A DNA stretch of 64,000 bases from Alphaproteobacteria bacterium MedPE-SWcel (GTDB lineage: Bacteria; Pseudomonadota; Alphaproteobacteria; Rhodobacterales; Rhodobacteraceae). The notes under the pieces are model-generated. The model did not search any database. It was not told the origin of the DNA and worked only from the letters and a program-made list of their open reading frames with translations. The DNA is taken from the NCBI GenBank assembly GCA_001874255.1, contig MPDC01000002.1, positions 124,001 to 188,000 on the forward strand, written 5' to 3'. The position numbers and the translations under genes were made by a program. Every line of letters begins with the position of its first letter. The stretch's first letter is position 1. Of the stretch, positions 9,064 through 18,370 are shown piece after piece.

Positions 9064-10210
9064 TTGGCGCAATGGGGGCTTTGGCCTTTATGTGCATTGG
9101 CCCTTTTGCCAGGCCAAATGCCCCTACTGTGACTTCAACAGTCACGTTGTCTCACGGATCAATCAATCAGATTGGGTCACGGCGTATCGAACAGAGTTAC
9201 GCCGCATCGGAGACATGCTGCCCGATCGGCTCCTGAACAGTATCTTTTTTGGCGGAGGCACGCCCTCCCTGATGCATCCCGACACCGTTGCGGCCGTCAT
9301 TGAAACCGCGCGGGAGATCTGGCCCTTTGCAAATGACATCGAAATCTCGCTCGAGGCAAACCCTGGATCGGTCGAAGCCGGGCGGTTTTCCGGATATCGC
9401 GATGCGGGAGTGAACCGGATTTCCATGGGCATTCAGGCCCTCAACGATGAAGATCTGCGTCGCCTCGGCCGTATCCATTCCGTCGCCGAAGCGCGCACGG
9501 CATTTGATGTCGCGCGAAACTGTTTTGATCGCGTCAGCTTCGACCTGATTTACGCGCGCCAGGGTCAGACACTGGCAGCCTGGAAGCGAGAGTTGTCAGA
9601 TGCACTCAGCATGGCGATTGACCACCTTTCCCTCTATCAATTGACAATAGAAGAAGGCACGGCTTTCGGCGATCGGTACGCGCGGGGCAAGCTCCGCGAC
9701 ATGCCGACAGATGACAATGCCGCCGACATGTACCTTGCAACCCAGGAAATCTGCGACCTTCACGGTCTGCCGGGGTACGAAATATCCAACCACGCCCGCC
9801 CCGGCGCCGAAAGCCGCCACAACCAGATCTATTGGCGCTATGGCGACTACGTTGGAATCGGACCCGGGGCTCATGGGCGACTGACGCTAAACGGCCAGAG
9901 ATATTCCACCGAGGCCCTCCGCGCGCCGGGGGCCTGGCTGGATGCCGTAGGGCGAGGCCAAGGAACCCTGCCCTTCGTTGCGCTCTCTCCGGAAGATCAA
10001 GTCGTAGAACACATGATGATGGGGATGCGTCTGTTCGAAGGCCTAGATATTGATCGGCATGTCTCCCTGTCTGGCCGTGCTTTACCAACCGACAAACTGA
10101 ACATGCTTCAGGAACTGGGAATGGTCGAACGGGTTGATGCCCGGCTTCGTGCAACAGCAGATGGCCGGGCTGTTCTGAATTCAGTCCTTCGAGAGCTGTT
10201 AACGGATTGA
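9056..10210 (+). CDS. hemW: Radical SAM heme chaperone HemW
   Basis: HemW-type protein, a heme-binding radical SAM enzyme related to HemN and thought to deliver heme to respiratory enzymes. The 384-residue product has the cluster motif C-X3-C-X2-C in WPFCQAKCPYCDF near residue 19, the GGGTPS motif and the HemN C-terminal domain. HemW proteins lack coproporphyrinogen oxidase activity, so a hemN name would mislead. The GTG at 9056 ([17 protein letters not shown]) overlaps rdgB by eight bases and puts the cluster motif at the right distance; the ATG far upstream at 8924 lies inside rdgB and is rejected. Confidence 0.93.
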   Translation: MDDWRNGGFGLYVHWPFCQAKCPYCDFNSHVVSRINQSDWVTAYRTELRRIGDMLPDRLLNSIFFGGGTPSLMHPDTVAAVIETAREIWPFANDIEISLEANPGSVEAGRFSGYRDAGVNRISMGIQALNDEDLRRLGRIHSVAEARTAFDVARNCFDRVSFDLIYARQGQTLAAWKRELSDALSMAIDHLSLYQLTIEEGTAFGDRYARGKLRDMPTDDNAADMYLATQEICDLHGLPGYEISNHARPGAESRHNQIYWRYGDYVGIGPGAHGRLTLNGQRYSTEALRAPGAWLDAVGRGQGTLPFVALSPEDQVVEHMMMGMRLFEGLDIDRHVSLSGRALPTDKLNMLQELGMVERVDARLRATADGRAVLNSVLRELLTD

Positions 10211-10212
10211 AA

Positions 10213-10566
10213 ATGAGGATTATTTATCTCTTTCTTGGATTGATCTCCGTCTCTATGGCAGCGCTGGGTGTTCTCCTCCCCTTGCTGCCCACGGTGCCCT
10301 TCCTCCTCCTCGCGACATTCTTCTTTGCCCGCTCATCAGAGCGCCTGCATGGGTGGCTTCTGGATCACAGGACTTTCGGGCCCATGATTCTGGACTGGCA
10401 AACCAGAGGTGCCATTCACCCAAATGCAAAAAAGGCGGCTACTCTTTCGGTAGCCGCCGTGTTTTCCATTTCGCTTATTCTGCAACTGCCGTTCAAGCTT
10501 CTGCTCATACAAGCAATCGCGCTGACCGGGGTCATGATATTTATCTGGACTCGGCCTAACGGCTGA
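10213..10566 (+). CDS. ybaN: YbaN-type inner membrane protein (DUF454)
   Basis: Small membrane protein of unknown function in the DUF454 family. The 117-residue product shows the hallmark start: a helix IYLFLGLISVSMAALGVLLPLLPTVPF with the LP-LP-TVPF pattern, FFARSSERLHGWLLDH, then two more hydrophobic segments around residues 75-112. It begins just after the hemW stop, and a TTG two codons earlier is less likely. Its 3' end overlaps the convergent parB gene by 11 bases, and a strong terminator for the opposite strand lies within its coding sequence at 10428-10458. Confidence 0.88.
   Translation: MRIIYLFLGLISVSMAALGVLLPLLPTVPFLLLATFFFARSSERLHGWLLDHRTFGPMILDWQTRGAIHPNAKKAATLSVAAVFSISLILQLPFKLLLIQAIALTGVMIFIWTRPNG
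10428..10458 (-). terminator. Rho-independent terminator for parAB, inside ybaN
   Basis: Read on the minus strand, GGCGGCTAC and GTAGCCGCC form a perfect 9-base stem with a 7-base loop followed directly by TTTTTT. It lies about 100 bases beyond the parB stop and fully inside the ybaN coding sequence, so it can end the long hemJ-to-parB transcript while ybaN is read through on the other strand. Confidence 0.75.
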
Positions 10567-11458
10567 GAAGATTGCAGAGCTCGTCCAGCTGATCCAAAGA
10601 CTCATATGAAATCGACACTGTTCCGGATTCACCACCGGGCTTGTGATCGATTGAGATTTTCATTCGAATGACGGCAGACAGATCCGCCTCCAACGCCCGC
10701 GTATCCGCGTCTTTCTCGGATTGTGTCTTTGGTCTCCGGGTCGCAGTGGTCTCGGACCCACCAGCGGCGTCCTTTTTGACGAGCGCCTCCGTAGCTCGAA
10801 CAGACAGGCCGCCCTTTACGATCTTCTTCGCAAGATCCGACGCATTATCAGAGGTAATAAGCGCGCGCGCATGACCCGCGGACAATTTTCTGGATAGAAC
10901 CAAATCCTGAACATCCGTCGGCAAATGCAACAACCGGACAAGATTTGCGATATGGCTTCGGCTCTTACCCAATGCTTCCGCCATTCGCTCCTGCGTATGG
11001 CCAAATTTATCCATGAGCTGCTTATAGCTTTGGGCTTCTTCCAAAGCGTTCAGATCGGAACGCTGAATGTTCTCGATAATCGCAACTTCCAGCATCTCTA
11101 CATCGGAATAATCGCGAATGAGCACCGGAACTTCATGCAGTTGGGCAGCCTGAGCCGCGCGCCAACGCCGTTCCCCAGCGACAATTTCGTACAACCCACC
11201 GTCTCTGGGTCGTACGATCAGTGGCTGCAAAACTCCCTTTTCCTTTATTGAAGCCGTGAGGTCGTCCAAGTCTTCCTGCAAGAATTGGCGACGAGGCTGA
11301 TCTGGATTTGCCTGAACTTTTTCGATAGGCACAAGGATTTCTGCATTCCTCGGTGCCCTTTCCCCACGTTCCATGCTGACGGGTTCAGCGTTCACATCCG
11401 CCATAAGCGCAGATAGACCACGTCCCAAGCCACGTGGTTTGGGTTTTTTCTCCGACAT
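10556..11458 (-). CDS. parB: Chromosome partitioning protein ParB
   Basis: CTP-dependent DNA clamp that loads at parS and spreads, segregating origins with ParA. The 300-residue product starts [18 protein letters not shown], the short N-terminal ParA-stimulating peptide, has the CTP-binding motifs GERRWRAAQ and [14 protein letters not shown], a helix-turn-helix near residues 150-180 ([23 protein letters not shown]) and a C-terminal dimerisation segment. It follows parA with a 14-base gap. Two perfect parS sites lie upstream in the same operon, at 12848 and 14762. Confidence 0.97.
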   Translation of the reverse strand: MSEKKPKPRGLGRGLSALMADVNAEPVSMERGERAPRNAEILVPIEKVQANPDQPRRQFLQEDLDDLTASIKEKGVLQPLIVRPRDGGLYEIVAGERRWRAAQAAQLHEVPVLIRDYSDVEMLEVAIIENIQRSDLNALEEAQSYKQLMDKFGHTQERMAEALGKSRSHIANLVRLLHLPTDVQDLVLSRKLSAGHARALITSDNASDLAKKIVKGGLSVRATEALVKKDAAGGSETTATRRPKTQSEKDADTRALEADLSAVIRMKISIDHKPGGESGTVSISYESLDQLDELCNLLSR

Positions 11459-11472
11459 TATGCGCCCCTTCG

Positions 11473-12285
11473 TTATTCTGCGGCCATTTCCTGGTTTTTC
11501 GAGATCAACTCTACAGCAAGCTGTCTATATGCCTTCGCCCCGAGAGACCCGGAATCATACGTTAAAACCGGCATAGCAAAAGATGGCGCCTCGCTGACCC
11601 GTACATTTCGCGGTATTTTGGTCCGAAAGACCAGATCACCAAGATTTTCGCGGGCGTCTTGTTCGACCTGCTGCGACAGATTGTTCCTACGATCGTACAT
11701 CGTCAACACCACACCCTCAATGCGCAACTTCGGATTTGCAGCCTGTCGTACTTCCCGGAGGGTCAGCATCAGCTGAGACAGGCCTTCCAACGCAAAGAAC
11801 TCACTTTGCAAGGGGATAAGGACAGAGTGAGCGGCAACCATTGCGTTGACGGTCAAAAGGTTCAAGGACGGCGGACAATCGATGAGAATGTAGTCCCAGT
11901 CATATTCGTCCATAGCCGGCTGCCGAAGGGCGTCATGAAGAAGGTAGCTCCGTTTCTCATTGGAGATCAGTTCAATGTCCGCTGAACTTAGATCTACCGT
12001 GGCCGGAATAATGCACAGATCATCGAGCTCCGTTTTCCGGATCACGGCAGATAATTCAGCAGACTCCACGAGAAGGTCGTATGTGGTTTGTTGGCGCGAT
12101 TCAGCAGGCACACCCAATCCTGTCGATGCGTTTCCTTGCGGATCCAGGTCGACCAAAAGGACCCTCATTCCTTCTTCTACCAAGGCCGCAGCCAAATTGA
12201 TGGCAGTGGTCGTCTTCCCCACGCCTCCTTTTTGGTTTGCGATTGCAATAATACGGGGGATACCCAAACGGGACGAATCAGGCAC
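11473..12285 (-). CDS. parA: Chromosome partitioning ATPase ParA
   Basis: Walker-type ATPase that forms DNA-bound gradients to move ParB-parS complexes. The 270-residue product has the deviant Walker [10 protein letters not shown] near residue 20, the switch region [11 protein letters not shown] and [11 protein letters not shown] near 130. The start is a GTG at 12285 that overlaps the rsmG stop by eight bases; the residues before the Walker motif fit the family length. The order rsmG-parA-parB is the standard alphaproteobacterial origin-proximal arrangement. Confidence 0.97.
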   Translation of the reverse strand: MPDSSRLGIPRIIAIANQKGGVGKTTTAINLAAALVEEGMRVLLVDLDPQGNASTGLGVPAESRQQTTYDLLVESAELSAVIRKTELDDLCIIPATVDLSSADIELISNEKRSYLLHDALRQPAMDEYDWDYILIDCPPSLNLLTVNAMVAAHSVLIPLQSEFFALEGLSQLMLTLREVRQAANPKLRIEGVVLTMYDRRNNLSQQVEQDARENLGDLVFRTKIPRNVRVSEAPSFAMPVLTYDSGSLGAKAYRQLAVELISKNQEMAAE

Positions 12286-12898
12286 GCTCTAAACCTTTGA
12301 TTTTGAGAATGACAGCCTCAGGCTCAGTAAGACTCTTAATCTCTTCCAAATCAAACCGCCATTGTTGCTGTGCCGATTCTAGCTCTTTTTTCCAGGTGAC
12401 GCCCTTGGGGAACACAGATGTCCCAGTTTTTAAGAGATGACGCTCGGAATAGGCCAGTAAATTGGTCAAATCCGTCAAAGCGCGAGCCGACATAACGCTG
12501 GCCCCCTCAGGTTCAGCTGCTTCAACTCTCTCGGACTTGACTGTTACTGTGATTCCACATTCTCGAGCGGCCGATCGTAGAAAAGCGCATTTTCGTTGAT
12601 CACTTTCGATCAGTGTGACGTGAGTCGAAGGCGCTAGATCTCTCGCCACGATCGCAGCGATCAAGCCCGGGAAGCCGCCACCGCTGCCAATATCAAGCCA
12701 CTTATCCGCTGGAGGCGCAGCGTAGTATACTTGGATACTATCGAGGATATGTCTGCTCCAAAGATCCTCTATGCTCTTTTTGGATACGAGATTTATCCTT
12801 GGGTTCCAGCGTCTAAGTGTCTCGACGAATATTTCCAACCGCTCTAATGTTTCACGTGAAACATCAAAGTGGGAATTTATGATTTCCTTGGTCGTCAT
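12278..12898 (-). CDS. rsmG: 16S rRNA (guanine-527-N7) methyltransferase RsmG
   Basis: Methylates G527 of 16S rRNA (older name GidB). The 206-residue product has the SAM-binding motif [13 protein letters not shown] near residue 67 and [14 protein letters not shown] near 97. Codons for residues 12-17 (DVSRET) coincide with a perfect parS palindrome, so the protein N-terminus is constrained by a DNA site. The ATG overlaps the mnmG stop by four bases and the gene end overlaps parA, so it is translationally coupled on both sides. Confidence 0.96.
   Translation of the reverse strand: MTTKEIINSHFDVSRETLERLEIFVETLRRWNPRINLVSKKSIEDLWSRHILDSIQVYYAAPPADKWLDIGSGGGFPGLIAAIVARDLAPSTHVTLIESDQRKCAFLRSAARECGITVTVKSERVEAAEPEGASVMSARALTDLTNLLAYSERHLLKTGTSVFPKGVTWKKELESAQQQWRFDLEEIKSLTEPEAVILKIKGLERA
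12848..12863. promoter_or_regulatory. parS: parS site inside rsmG
   Basis: TGTTTCACGTGAAACA, a perfect 16-base palindrome identical to the widely conserved bacterial parS core. It lies 36 bases inside the rsmG coding sequence and about 1.4 kb upstream of parB. It should be a ParB loading site close to the origin. Confidence 0.93.
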
Positions 12899-14778
12899 GA
12901 TATAGGGTCCTTAACCCTATTCTTTCGACGTAGAGACCCGAGTATGAGGGCCAGAGCTGCGGGCGTAATGCCGTCTATACGGGCCGCGTGAGCCAATGTA
13001 GACGGCCTCACGGCATTAAGTTTTTGACGGAGTTCTGTCGAAAGTCCTTCAATCTGATATTCAAAATCAGAAGGAATTTTGACTTTTTCATCCTTCTTTA
13101 AGGCCTCGACTTCTCGGTCTTGACGATCCAAGTAGTTTGCATAGAGCGCTTCTCGCATTATTTGCGCCTGAATGTCGTCAGCCACACCTGTCAGCCCAGG
13201 AATAAGGGGAAGAAGATCCGAAAACTTAGCATTTGGAAATCCCAGGACTTCAATTCCTGATCTTCGATTACCATCTTCACTAACATTTATACCCGCGCTC
13301 TTTAGTTGCTTTGGCGTGAATGAGCTATTCTTGAGGTGCTGGCGTGCACGCTCCAAGGAGCTACATTTGTCGCCGAACGCGAGAGCCCTTTCCTCTGAGA
13401 CACAGCCAATATCCATGCCAAGCGGCGTCAATCTCTGATCGGCATTGTCTGCCCTCAAGGAAAGACGGAATTCTGCCCTGGACGTAAACATTCTATAGGG
13501 TTCGGTCACGCCGTTGGTAATCAGATCGTCAACCATAACTCCGATATAGCTATTTGAACGGGAAAAAGTGATCGTTTCTTTGTCGAGGCACCTTCCAGCG
13601 GCATTCAGTCCCGCAACAAGCCCTTGGGCCGCCGCCTCTTCATAGCCGGTGGTTCCGTTAATTTGACCTGCTAGATACAGCCCCTGGATGGCCTTCAGTT
13701 CCAATGAGGACGTTAATGCCCTGGGATCGACATAGTCGTATTCGATAGCATAGCCAGGTTGCAGAATTTCCACGCCCTCTAAACCCGATATGGATCGAAC
13801 GTAGGCCTCTTGAACGTCAACCGGCAGGCTGGTCGAGATACCGTTCGGGTAGATCGTGTGATCGGTAAGCCCCTCTGGCTCCAGGAAGATTTGATGAGAG
13901 CTCTTATCTGCGAATCTGACAACTTTATCTTCAATGGAGGGACAATATCGTGGTCCTATTCCATCAATGTGGCCACCGTACATTGCGGATCTATCGAGAT
14001 TATTTCGGATTATCTCGTGGGTTTTTTCATTGGTATGCGTAATCCCGCACGAGACTTGGGGTATGGCGACTTCAGAACTTAGAAAAGAGAAGAACGTCGG
14101 TTCATCGTCGCCTGGTTGGCGTTCGAGATTTTCCCAGTTTATCGTCCGTCCATCCAAACGCGGCGGGGTTCCTGTCTTTAGTCGACCCATCGGAAGGTTG
14201 AATGACGTGAGCCTTTCCGCGAGCTTAACCGACGCTTTATCGCCCATTCGTCCGCCTGAATGAGATTCACTTCCGATATGAATTTTCCCATTCAAGAACG
14301 TGCCCGAAGTTAGAATTATAGATTTGGCAAAGATCTCAGCTCCATCTGCAAGAACGACACCAGTAACCATATGTTCCTGAGGGCAAATAAGGTCAATAAC
14401 CTCACCTTCCACGACGGTTAGATTTTCCAGCTCGGCGGTCGCCCTTAGCACTTCGCGCCGATAAACGGATCTGTCGGCTTGCGCTCGGGGTCCTTGGACT
14501 GCCGGGCCCTTCCGTCGGTTCAAGAGACGAAATTGGATTCCAGCCAAATCGGCAACACGCCCCATAACGCCGTCCATCGCGTCGATCTCGCGAACCAGAT
14601 GGCCCTTACCCAATCCACCGATTGCAGGGTTACAAGACATCACGCCAATTCCATCGACGGAAAGCGTAATCAAGGCGACCTGTACACCCATCCTGGCAGC
14701 AGCATGGGCGGCTTCGGTTCCAGCATGGCCACCGCCGATGACAATAACATCGTAGTCCGAATGTTTCACGTGAAACAC
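12895..14778 (-). CDS. mnmG: tRNA uridine-34 5-carboxymethylaminomethyl modification enzyme MnmG
   Basis: FAD enzyme that, with MnmE, modifies the wobble uridine of several tRNAs. The 627-residue product has the FAD-binding [18 protein letters not shown] near residue 14, the [17 protein letters not shown] region near 55 and [17 protein letters not shown] near 375. The reading frame opens with GTG at 14778 (encoding FHVKH after the start), which lies within a parS site. The best ribosome site, AAGGAG, ends at 14778 and is better spaced for a second GTG at 14769, so the true protein may start three codons later. It lies three bases after mnmE, and the two proteins form a complex. Confidence 0.96.
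   Translation of the reverse strand: MFHVKHSDYDVIVIGGGHAGTEAAHAAARMGVQVALITLSVDGIGVMSCNPAIGGLGKGHLVREIDAMDGVMGRVADLAGIQFRLLNRRKGPAVQGPRAQADRSVYRREVLRATAELENLTVVEGEVIDLICPQEHMVTGVVLADGAEIFAKSIILTSGTFLNGKIHIGSESHSGGRMGDKASVKLAERLTSFNLPMGRLKTGTPPRLDGRTINWENLERQPGDDEPTFFSFLSSEVAIPQVSCGITHTNEKTHEIIRNNLDRSAMYGGHIDGIGPRYCPSIEDKVVRFADKSSHQIFLEPEGLTDHTIYPNGISTSLPVDVQEAYVRSISGLEGVEILQPGYAIEYDYVDPRALTSSLELKAIQGLYLAGQINGTTGYEEAAAQGLVAGLNAAGRCLDKETITFSRSNSYIGVMVDDLITNGVTEPYRMFTSRAEFRLSLRADNADQRLTPLGMDIGCVSEERALAFGDKCSSLERARQHLKNSSFTPKQLKSAGINVSEDGNRRSGIEVLGFPNAKFSDLLPLIPGLTGVADDIQAQIMREALYANYLDRQDREVEALKKDEKVKIPSDFEYQIEGLSTELRQKLNAVRPSTLAHAARIDGITPAALALILGSLRRKNRVKDPIS
14762..14777. promoter_or_regulatory. 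parS: parS site at the start of mnmG
   Basis: TGTTTCACGTGAAACA, identical to the copy at 12848 and 1.9 kb from it. It spans the first codons of mnmG, including the second possible GTG start, so translation initiation and ParB loading share the same bases. Confidence 0.93.
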
Positions 14779-14781
14779 TCC

Positions 14782-16068
14782 TTACTTTCCAAGACAAAAA
14801 CTAGAGAAAATCTCATCCAGAAGATTTTCAACGCCTATCCGACCGACCAGAATTTCCAAAGATCGAATCACCGATCTGATTTCCTCTGCAGCGATATCAT
14901 AGAAATCGGAACCGCGGTTCAACACGTCAATGGCTGTGGATAGGGAGGTCACCGCACGGGTCATAGCCTCGCGATGTCTCGCCCTCGTTGCAATCGCCGC
15001 GTTGGCAGATCTGGTCTTGAGCTCCGCTTCGATACGGGCCACCAAGACATCAATCCCCTGCCCTGAATGTCCTGACACTCCGCTCTTGGCATCATCTCTG
15101 AGATCAACTTTTGGAAGAAGTCTGAGATCACCATCCTCAAACTTTACATCCAGAACTTCCCCTTCTTCAGCCAGGAAGACCCTCATATCTGCCTGCGCAG
15201 CGCGGCCCCTAGCCCTCTCAATGCCAATTCCTTCCACCGGATCATCCGTTTCTCGAAGTCCTGCCGTATCCAGAAGGGTGACCGGGAGGCCCGACATATC
15301 CATCCTGACTTCAATAACGTCCCGAGTTGTTCCTGCGAATGCCGAAGTAATCGCCGCTTCTCTACCCGATAGTGCGTTGAGTAACGTCGACTTTCCCACA
15401 TTTGGTGCACCAACAATGGCCACTTCAAACCCGTCCCGAATTCGCTCTGATATCGAGATGCCATCAATCTGCTTCTGAACATCTGACAGGACGCCTGATA
15501 GAAGTTCTTTCACCTCTGGCGTGACGTCCAGGGGAACGTCCTCATCGGCGAAATCAATTGTAACCTCTATTAGAGATGCAGCGCGAATCAAATCTGTTCG
15601 CCACCGATCTACGAGTTTTCCAAGCTCACCCGACAGAACCCGCTGTGCTTGCTTCCTCTGCATCTCCGTTTCTGCATCAATCAGATCGGCCAAGCCCTCG
15701 ACCTGAGTTAAGTCGAGCTTTGCATTATCCATCGCGCGGCGTGTGAATTCGCCAGGTTCGGCAATCCGGATGCGATCCCATTTTGCAAGCTCAGCAAGAA
15801 GAGCGGAAACGATAGCGTTGCTTCCATGTATCTGAAATTCAACGATATCTTCTCCAGTGAAGCTGTCAGGTCCGGTGAACGAAAGGACCAGCGCGTCATC
15901 CAGGAAAGAGCCGTTTTCATCGCTGAGCGAGGCAAACGTCATTCCTCGGGGCCGCAAGCTCTTGCCTGTCAATCCGCGCCCAACATCGAAAGCTCTGGGA
16001 CCAGAAACCCGAACGACGGCAACCCCGGCCTTGCCATGGGCAGTGGCCAACGCAAAGATTGTATCCAT
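14782..16068 (-). CDS. mnmE: tRNA modification GTPase MnmE
   Basis: Potassium-activated GTPase partner of MnmG. The 428-residue product has the N-terminal folate-binding domain (MDTIFALATAHGKAGVAVVR, then FTGEDIVEFQIHGS), the helical domain, a G domain with GAPNVGKSTLLNALSG near residue 222, TTRDV, DTAGLRETDD, and the C-terminal FCLGK whose cysteine is conserved in the family. The G4 motif, normally NKxD, reads PKVDL here, which lacks the asparagine; G domains of related bacteria can also deviate here, so this may be lineage-specific. It sits between rho and mnmG in one operon. Confidence 0.95.
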   Translation of the reverse strand: MDTIFALATAHGKAGVAVVRVSGPRAFDVGRGLTGKSLRPRGMTFASLSDENGSFLDDALVLSFTGPDSFTGEDIVEFQIHGSNAIVSALLAELAKWDRIRIAEPGEFTRRAMDNAKLDLTQVEGLADLIDAETEMQRKQAQRVLSGELGKLVDRWRTDLIRAASLIEVTIDFADEDVPLDVTPEVKELLSGVLSDVQKQIDGISISERIRDGFEVAIVGAPNVGKSTLLNALSGREAAITSAFAGTTRDVIEVRMDMSGLPVTLLDTAGLRETDDPVEGIGIERARGRAAQADMRVFLAEEGEVLDVKFEDGDLRLLPKVDLRDDAKSGVSGHSGQGIDVLVARIEAELKTRSANAAIATRARHREAMTRAVTSLSTAIDVLNRGSDFYDIAAEEIRSVIRSLEILVGRIGVENLLDEIFSSFCLGK

Positions 16069-16097
16069 GGTGTGGCCTCTTTCTCCGACCGCCTCTC

Positions 16098-17369
16098 CTA
16101 GGTATTCATGGAGTCAAAAAAGTCTGTATTTGTCTTTGTTTGCTTGAGTTTGGAGAGCAGGAACTCGATCGCATCCGTCGTTCCCATCGGATTGAGTATA
16201 CGCCTGAGCACAAAGGTCTTCGCCAAGTCGACCTTGTCGACCAGAAGCTCCTCTTTCCGCGTGCCGGATTTGAGGATGTCGATGGCCGGAAATACGCGTT
16301 TGTCGGCAATCTTCCGATCCAGGACAATTTCGGAGTTACCAGTACCTTTGAACTCCTCGAAAATCACCTCATCCATCCGGCTACCCGTATCGATCAATGC
16401 GGTCGCAATGATGGTCAAGGAACCGCCTTCTTCGATATTCCGCGCTGCGCCAAAGAACCTCTTTGGTCGTTGCAGGGCGTTCGCGTCAACACCACCGGTC
16501 AGTACTTTACCAGAGGAGGGCACAACGGTGTTAAAGGCCCTACCAAGTCTGGTGATAGAGTCCAGAAGAATCACAACATCTCGTTTATGCTCAACCAGCC
16601 TCTTTGCCTTCTCGATGACCATTTCCGAAACTGCCACGTGCCGTGCGGCGGGTTCATCAAACGTCGATGAGACGACCTCGCCCTTCACCGAACGCTGCAT
16701 GTCCGTGACTTCTTCGGGACGTTCGTCGATGAGAAGAACGATCAAATAGCACTCTGGATGGTTTTGTTCGATGGAATGCGCAATATTCTGAAGGAGGACT
16801 GTTTTGCCCGTCCGCGGCGGCGCTACAATCAGAGACCGCTGCCCTTTGCCGATCGGTGCGACCAGATCGATCACGCGCGAGGAACGATCCTTGGCGGAAT
16901 GATCTTCGATCTCCATCGTCATCCGCTCGTCGGGATACAGCGGGGTGAGGTTGTCGAAAGCAATCTTGTGTCTTGCCTTTTCAGGCGCTTCAAAATTGAT
17001 CTTTGTGACAGTTGTCAGCGCAAAGTAGCGCTCATTTTCAAGGGGGGCCTTGATCTGACCCTCAACGGTGTCGCCGGTGCGCAACGACCATTGGCGGATC
17101 ATGTCAGGAGAAACGTAAATGTCGTCCGGACCCGGCAGATAGTTGGCCTCGGGCGAGCGGAGGAACCCAAATCCGTCCTGCAGAACCTCCAGCACACCGT
17201 CGCCTGCGATCTCCCAGCCCTCATCCGCCCGCTCCCGCAGGATCTGGAACATCATCTCGCCCTTGCGCATGGTCGAGGCGTTCTCGATCTCCAGCTCTTC
17301 TGCCATGGCAAGAAGATCCTTGGGGCTTTTTGCCTTGAGATCAGAAAGATTCAGAGATTGCTCGGTCAT
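16098..17369 (-). CDS. rho: Transcription termination factor Rho
   Basis: Hexameric RNA helicase that ends transcription at rut-containing RNAs. The 423-residue product has the N-terminal helical and cold-shock-like RNA-binding domains ([19 protein letters not shown] near residue 57), Walker [12 protein letters not shown] near 180, Walker [16 protein letters not shown] near 265 and the Q/R loop regions towards the C-terminus. Length and order match canonical short Rho. It follows hemJ after 127 bases and precedes mnmE after 29 bases; its own promoter in the hemJ-rho gap is possible. Confidence 0.97.
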   Translation of the reverse strand: MTEQSLNLSDLKAKSPKDLLAMAEELEIENASTMRKGEMMFQILRERADEGWEIAGDGVLEVLQDGFGFLRSPEANYLPGPDDIYVSPDMIRQWSLRTGDTVEGQIKAPLENERYFALTTVTKINFEAPEKARHKIAFDNLTPLYPDERMTMEIEDHSAKDRSSRVIDLVAPIGKGQRSLIVAPPRTGKTVLLQNIAHSIEQNHPECYLIVLLIDERPEEVTDMQRSVKGEVVSSTFDEPAARHVAVSEMVIEKAKRLVEHKRDVVILLDSITRLGRAFNTVVPSSGKVLTGGVDANALQRPKRFFGAARNIEEGGSLTIIATALIDTGSRMDEVIFEEFKGTGNSEIVLDRKIADKRVFPAIDILKSGTRKEELLVDKVDLAKTFVLRRILNPMGTTDAIEFLLSKLKQTKTNTDFFDSMNT

Positions 17370-17496
17370 TCACACATGGCCCTTTTTTCCTCTGCCAGCA
17401 GAGGACATCATAATTTCAAATACGGAAATCGCGGGAATCCCGGACGGGCCGCTTGCCGCTAGATAGTCGCTCTTCCTGAACGAGTCAAACCCCTCG

Positions 17497-17952
17497 TCAG
17501 AACTTAAATACAACCGATACAACGATGATGACCATCAATAGCGTCGGAACCTCATTCATCATGCGGTATTGGCGCCCAGTGAGCTTGTTTTGGCCCGCAG
17601 AGAAGCTCTTGTGCCGATACATCAGCCAGTGATGAAACCAGGTCATCGCAATGACAGCCCCACCCTTGGTCCAGGGCCAGATCTGCGTCCAATCGACGAT
17701 CCCGGGTGTCAGGACCAAAAAAAGACCAGCGCCCCAGGTCACGATACTGGCGGGTCCCATGATCACCTTCAGGAGCTTGTGCTCCATGGTCAGGAAAATC
17801 GGGTGCAGAGCTTCCGTCTTCTCAGCCTGTTCGACGTGATACACATACAATCGTGGAAGGTAGAAGAGCCCGGCCATCCAACTGATGACTGCCATGATGT
17901 GAAGCGACTTCACGTAGGGATACAGAGTGAACATCAGATCAGTCAGATCCAT
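17497..17952 (-). CDS. hemJ: Protoporphyrinogen IX oxidase HemJ
   Basis: Membrane enzyme that oxidises protoporphyrinogen IX to protoporphyrin IX in heme and bacteriochlorophyll synthesis. The 151-residue product has four hydrophobic segments and the conserved SLHIMAVISWMAGLFYLPRLYVYH near residue 15 with the family histidine, and an FHHWLMYRHK motif near 108. It is the first gene of the minus-strand run leading through rho to parB and starts at the edge of the putative replication origin. In many relatives hemE lies beside hemJ; it is absent here. Confidence 0.93.
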   Translation of the reverse strand: MDLTDLMFTLYPYVKSLHIMAVISWMAGLFYLPRLYVYHVEQAEKTEALHPIFLTMEHKLLKVIMGPASIVTWGAGLFLVLTPGIVDWTQIWPWTKGGAVIAMTWFHHWLMYRHKSFSAGQNKLTGRQYRMMNEVPTLLMVIIVVSVVFKF

Positions 17953-18370
17953 GAAAGGCTTCCTTATGCCGGACGGGTCCTGAAGGCCCCCCTTAAATAT
18001 TTATAAGTTTTATAAGGATGATGTTTTTGTAGTGCACCCTGTTTTCGGTGGATTATCGAGTCTTCAGTGCGGCTACACACAGGGTGGATAGGTCCTGTGC
18101 CTTATTCTTGCCTTGATGATGAATAAGTAGTTAACGCACTGATATATATGGCCGTTAATAAAATGTTTACCTAGGTTAAATTGTGGATAAGGCCGGGGTA
18201 AACTTGGATAGGGCAAGTTATCCACGTCCCGAAAGTTATCCCAATCCCCCATGGAAGAATCAGGGAAGTTCTTCGTTAAAATTTGGGTTTAGTCCCACCC
18301 TTGCGTTGGCGAGTGAAAAGCATACAAACCTTCCCTGAACACTCAGACGTTTTCCCATAGGGTTTTCCAC
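17953..18370. other. oriC: Putative chromosomal replication origin (oriC)
   Basis: A 418-base gene-free interval between hemJ and maf, which read away from each other. It is AT-rich at 17993-18030 and 18120-18190, unlike the GC-rich flanks. DnaA-box-like sequences cluster towards maf: TGTGGATAA at 18182-18190 (perfect complement of TTATCCACA), TTATCCACG at 18218-18226, a weaker TTATCCCAA at 18236-18244 and TTTTCCACA at 18363-18371; GGTGGATAG at 18083-18091 is a weak one. TTAA-N7-TTTA at 18155-18169 resembles a CtrA box. Location next to rho, mnmEG, rsmG and parAB with two parS sites fits an alphaproteobacterial origin. dnaA itself is not in the window. Confidence 0.7.
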
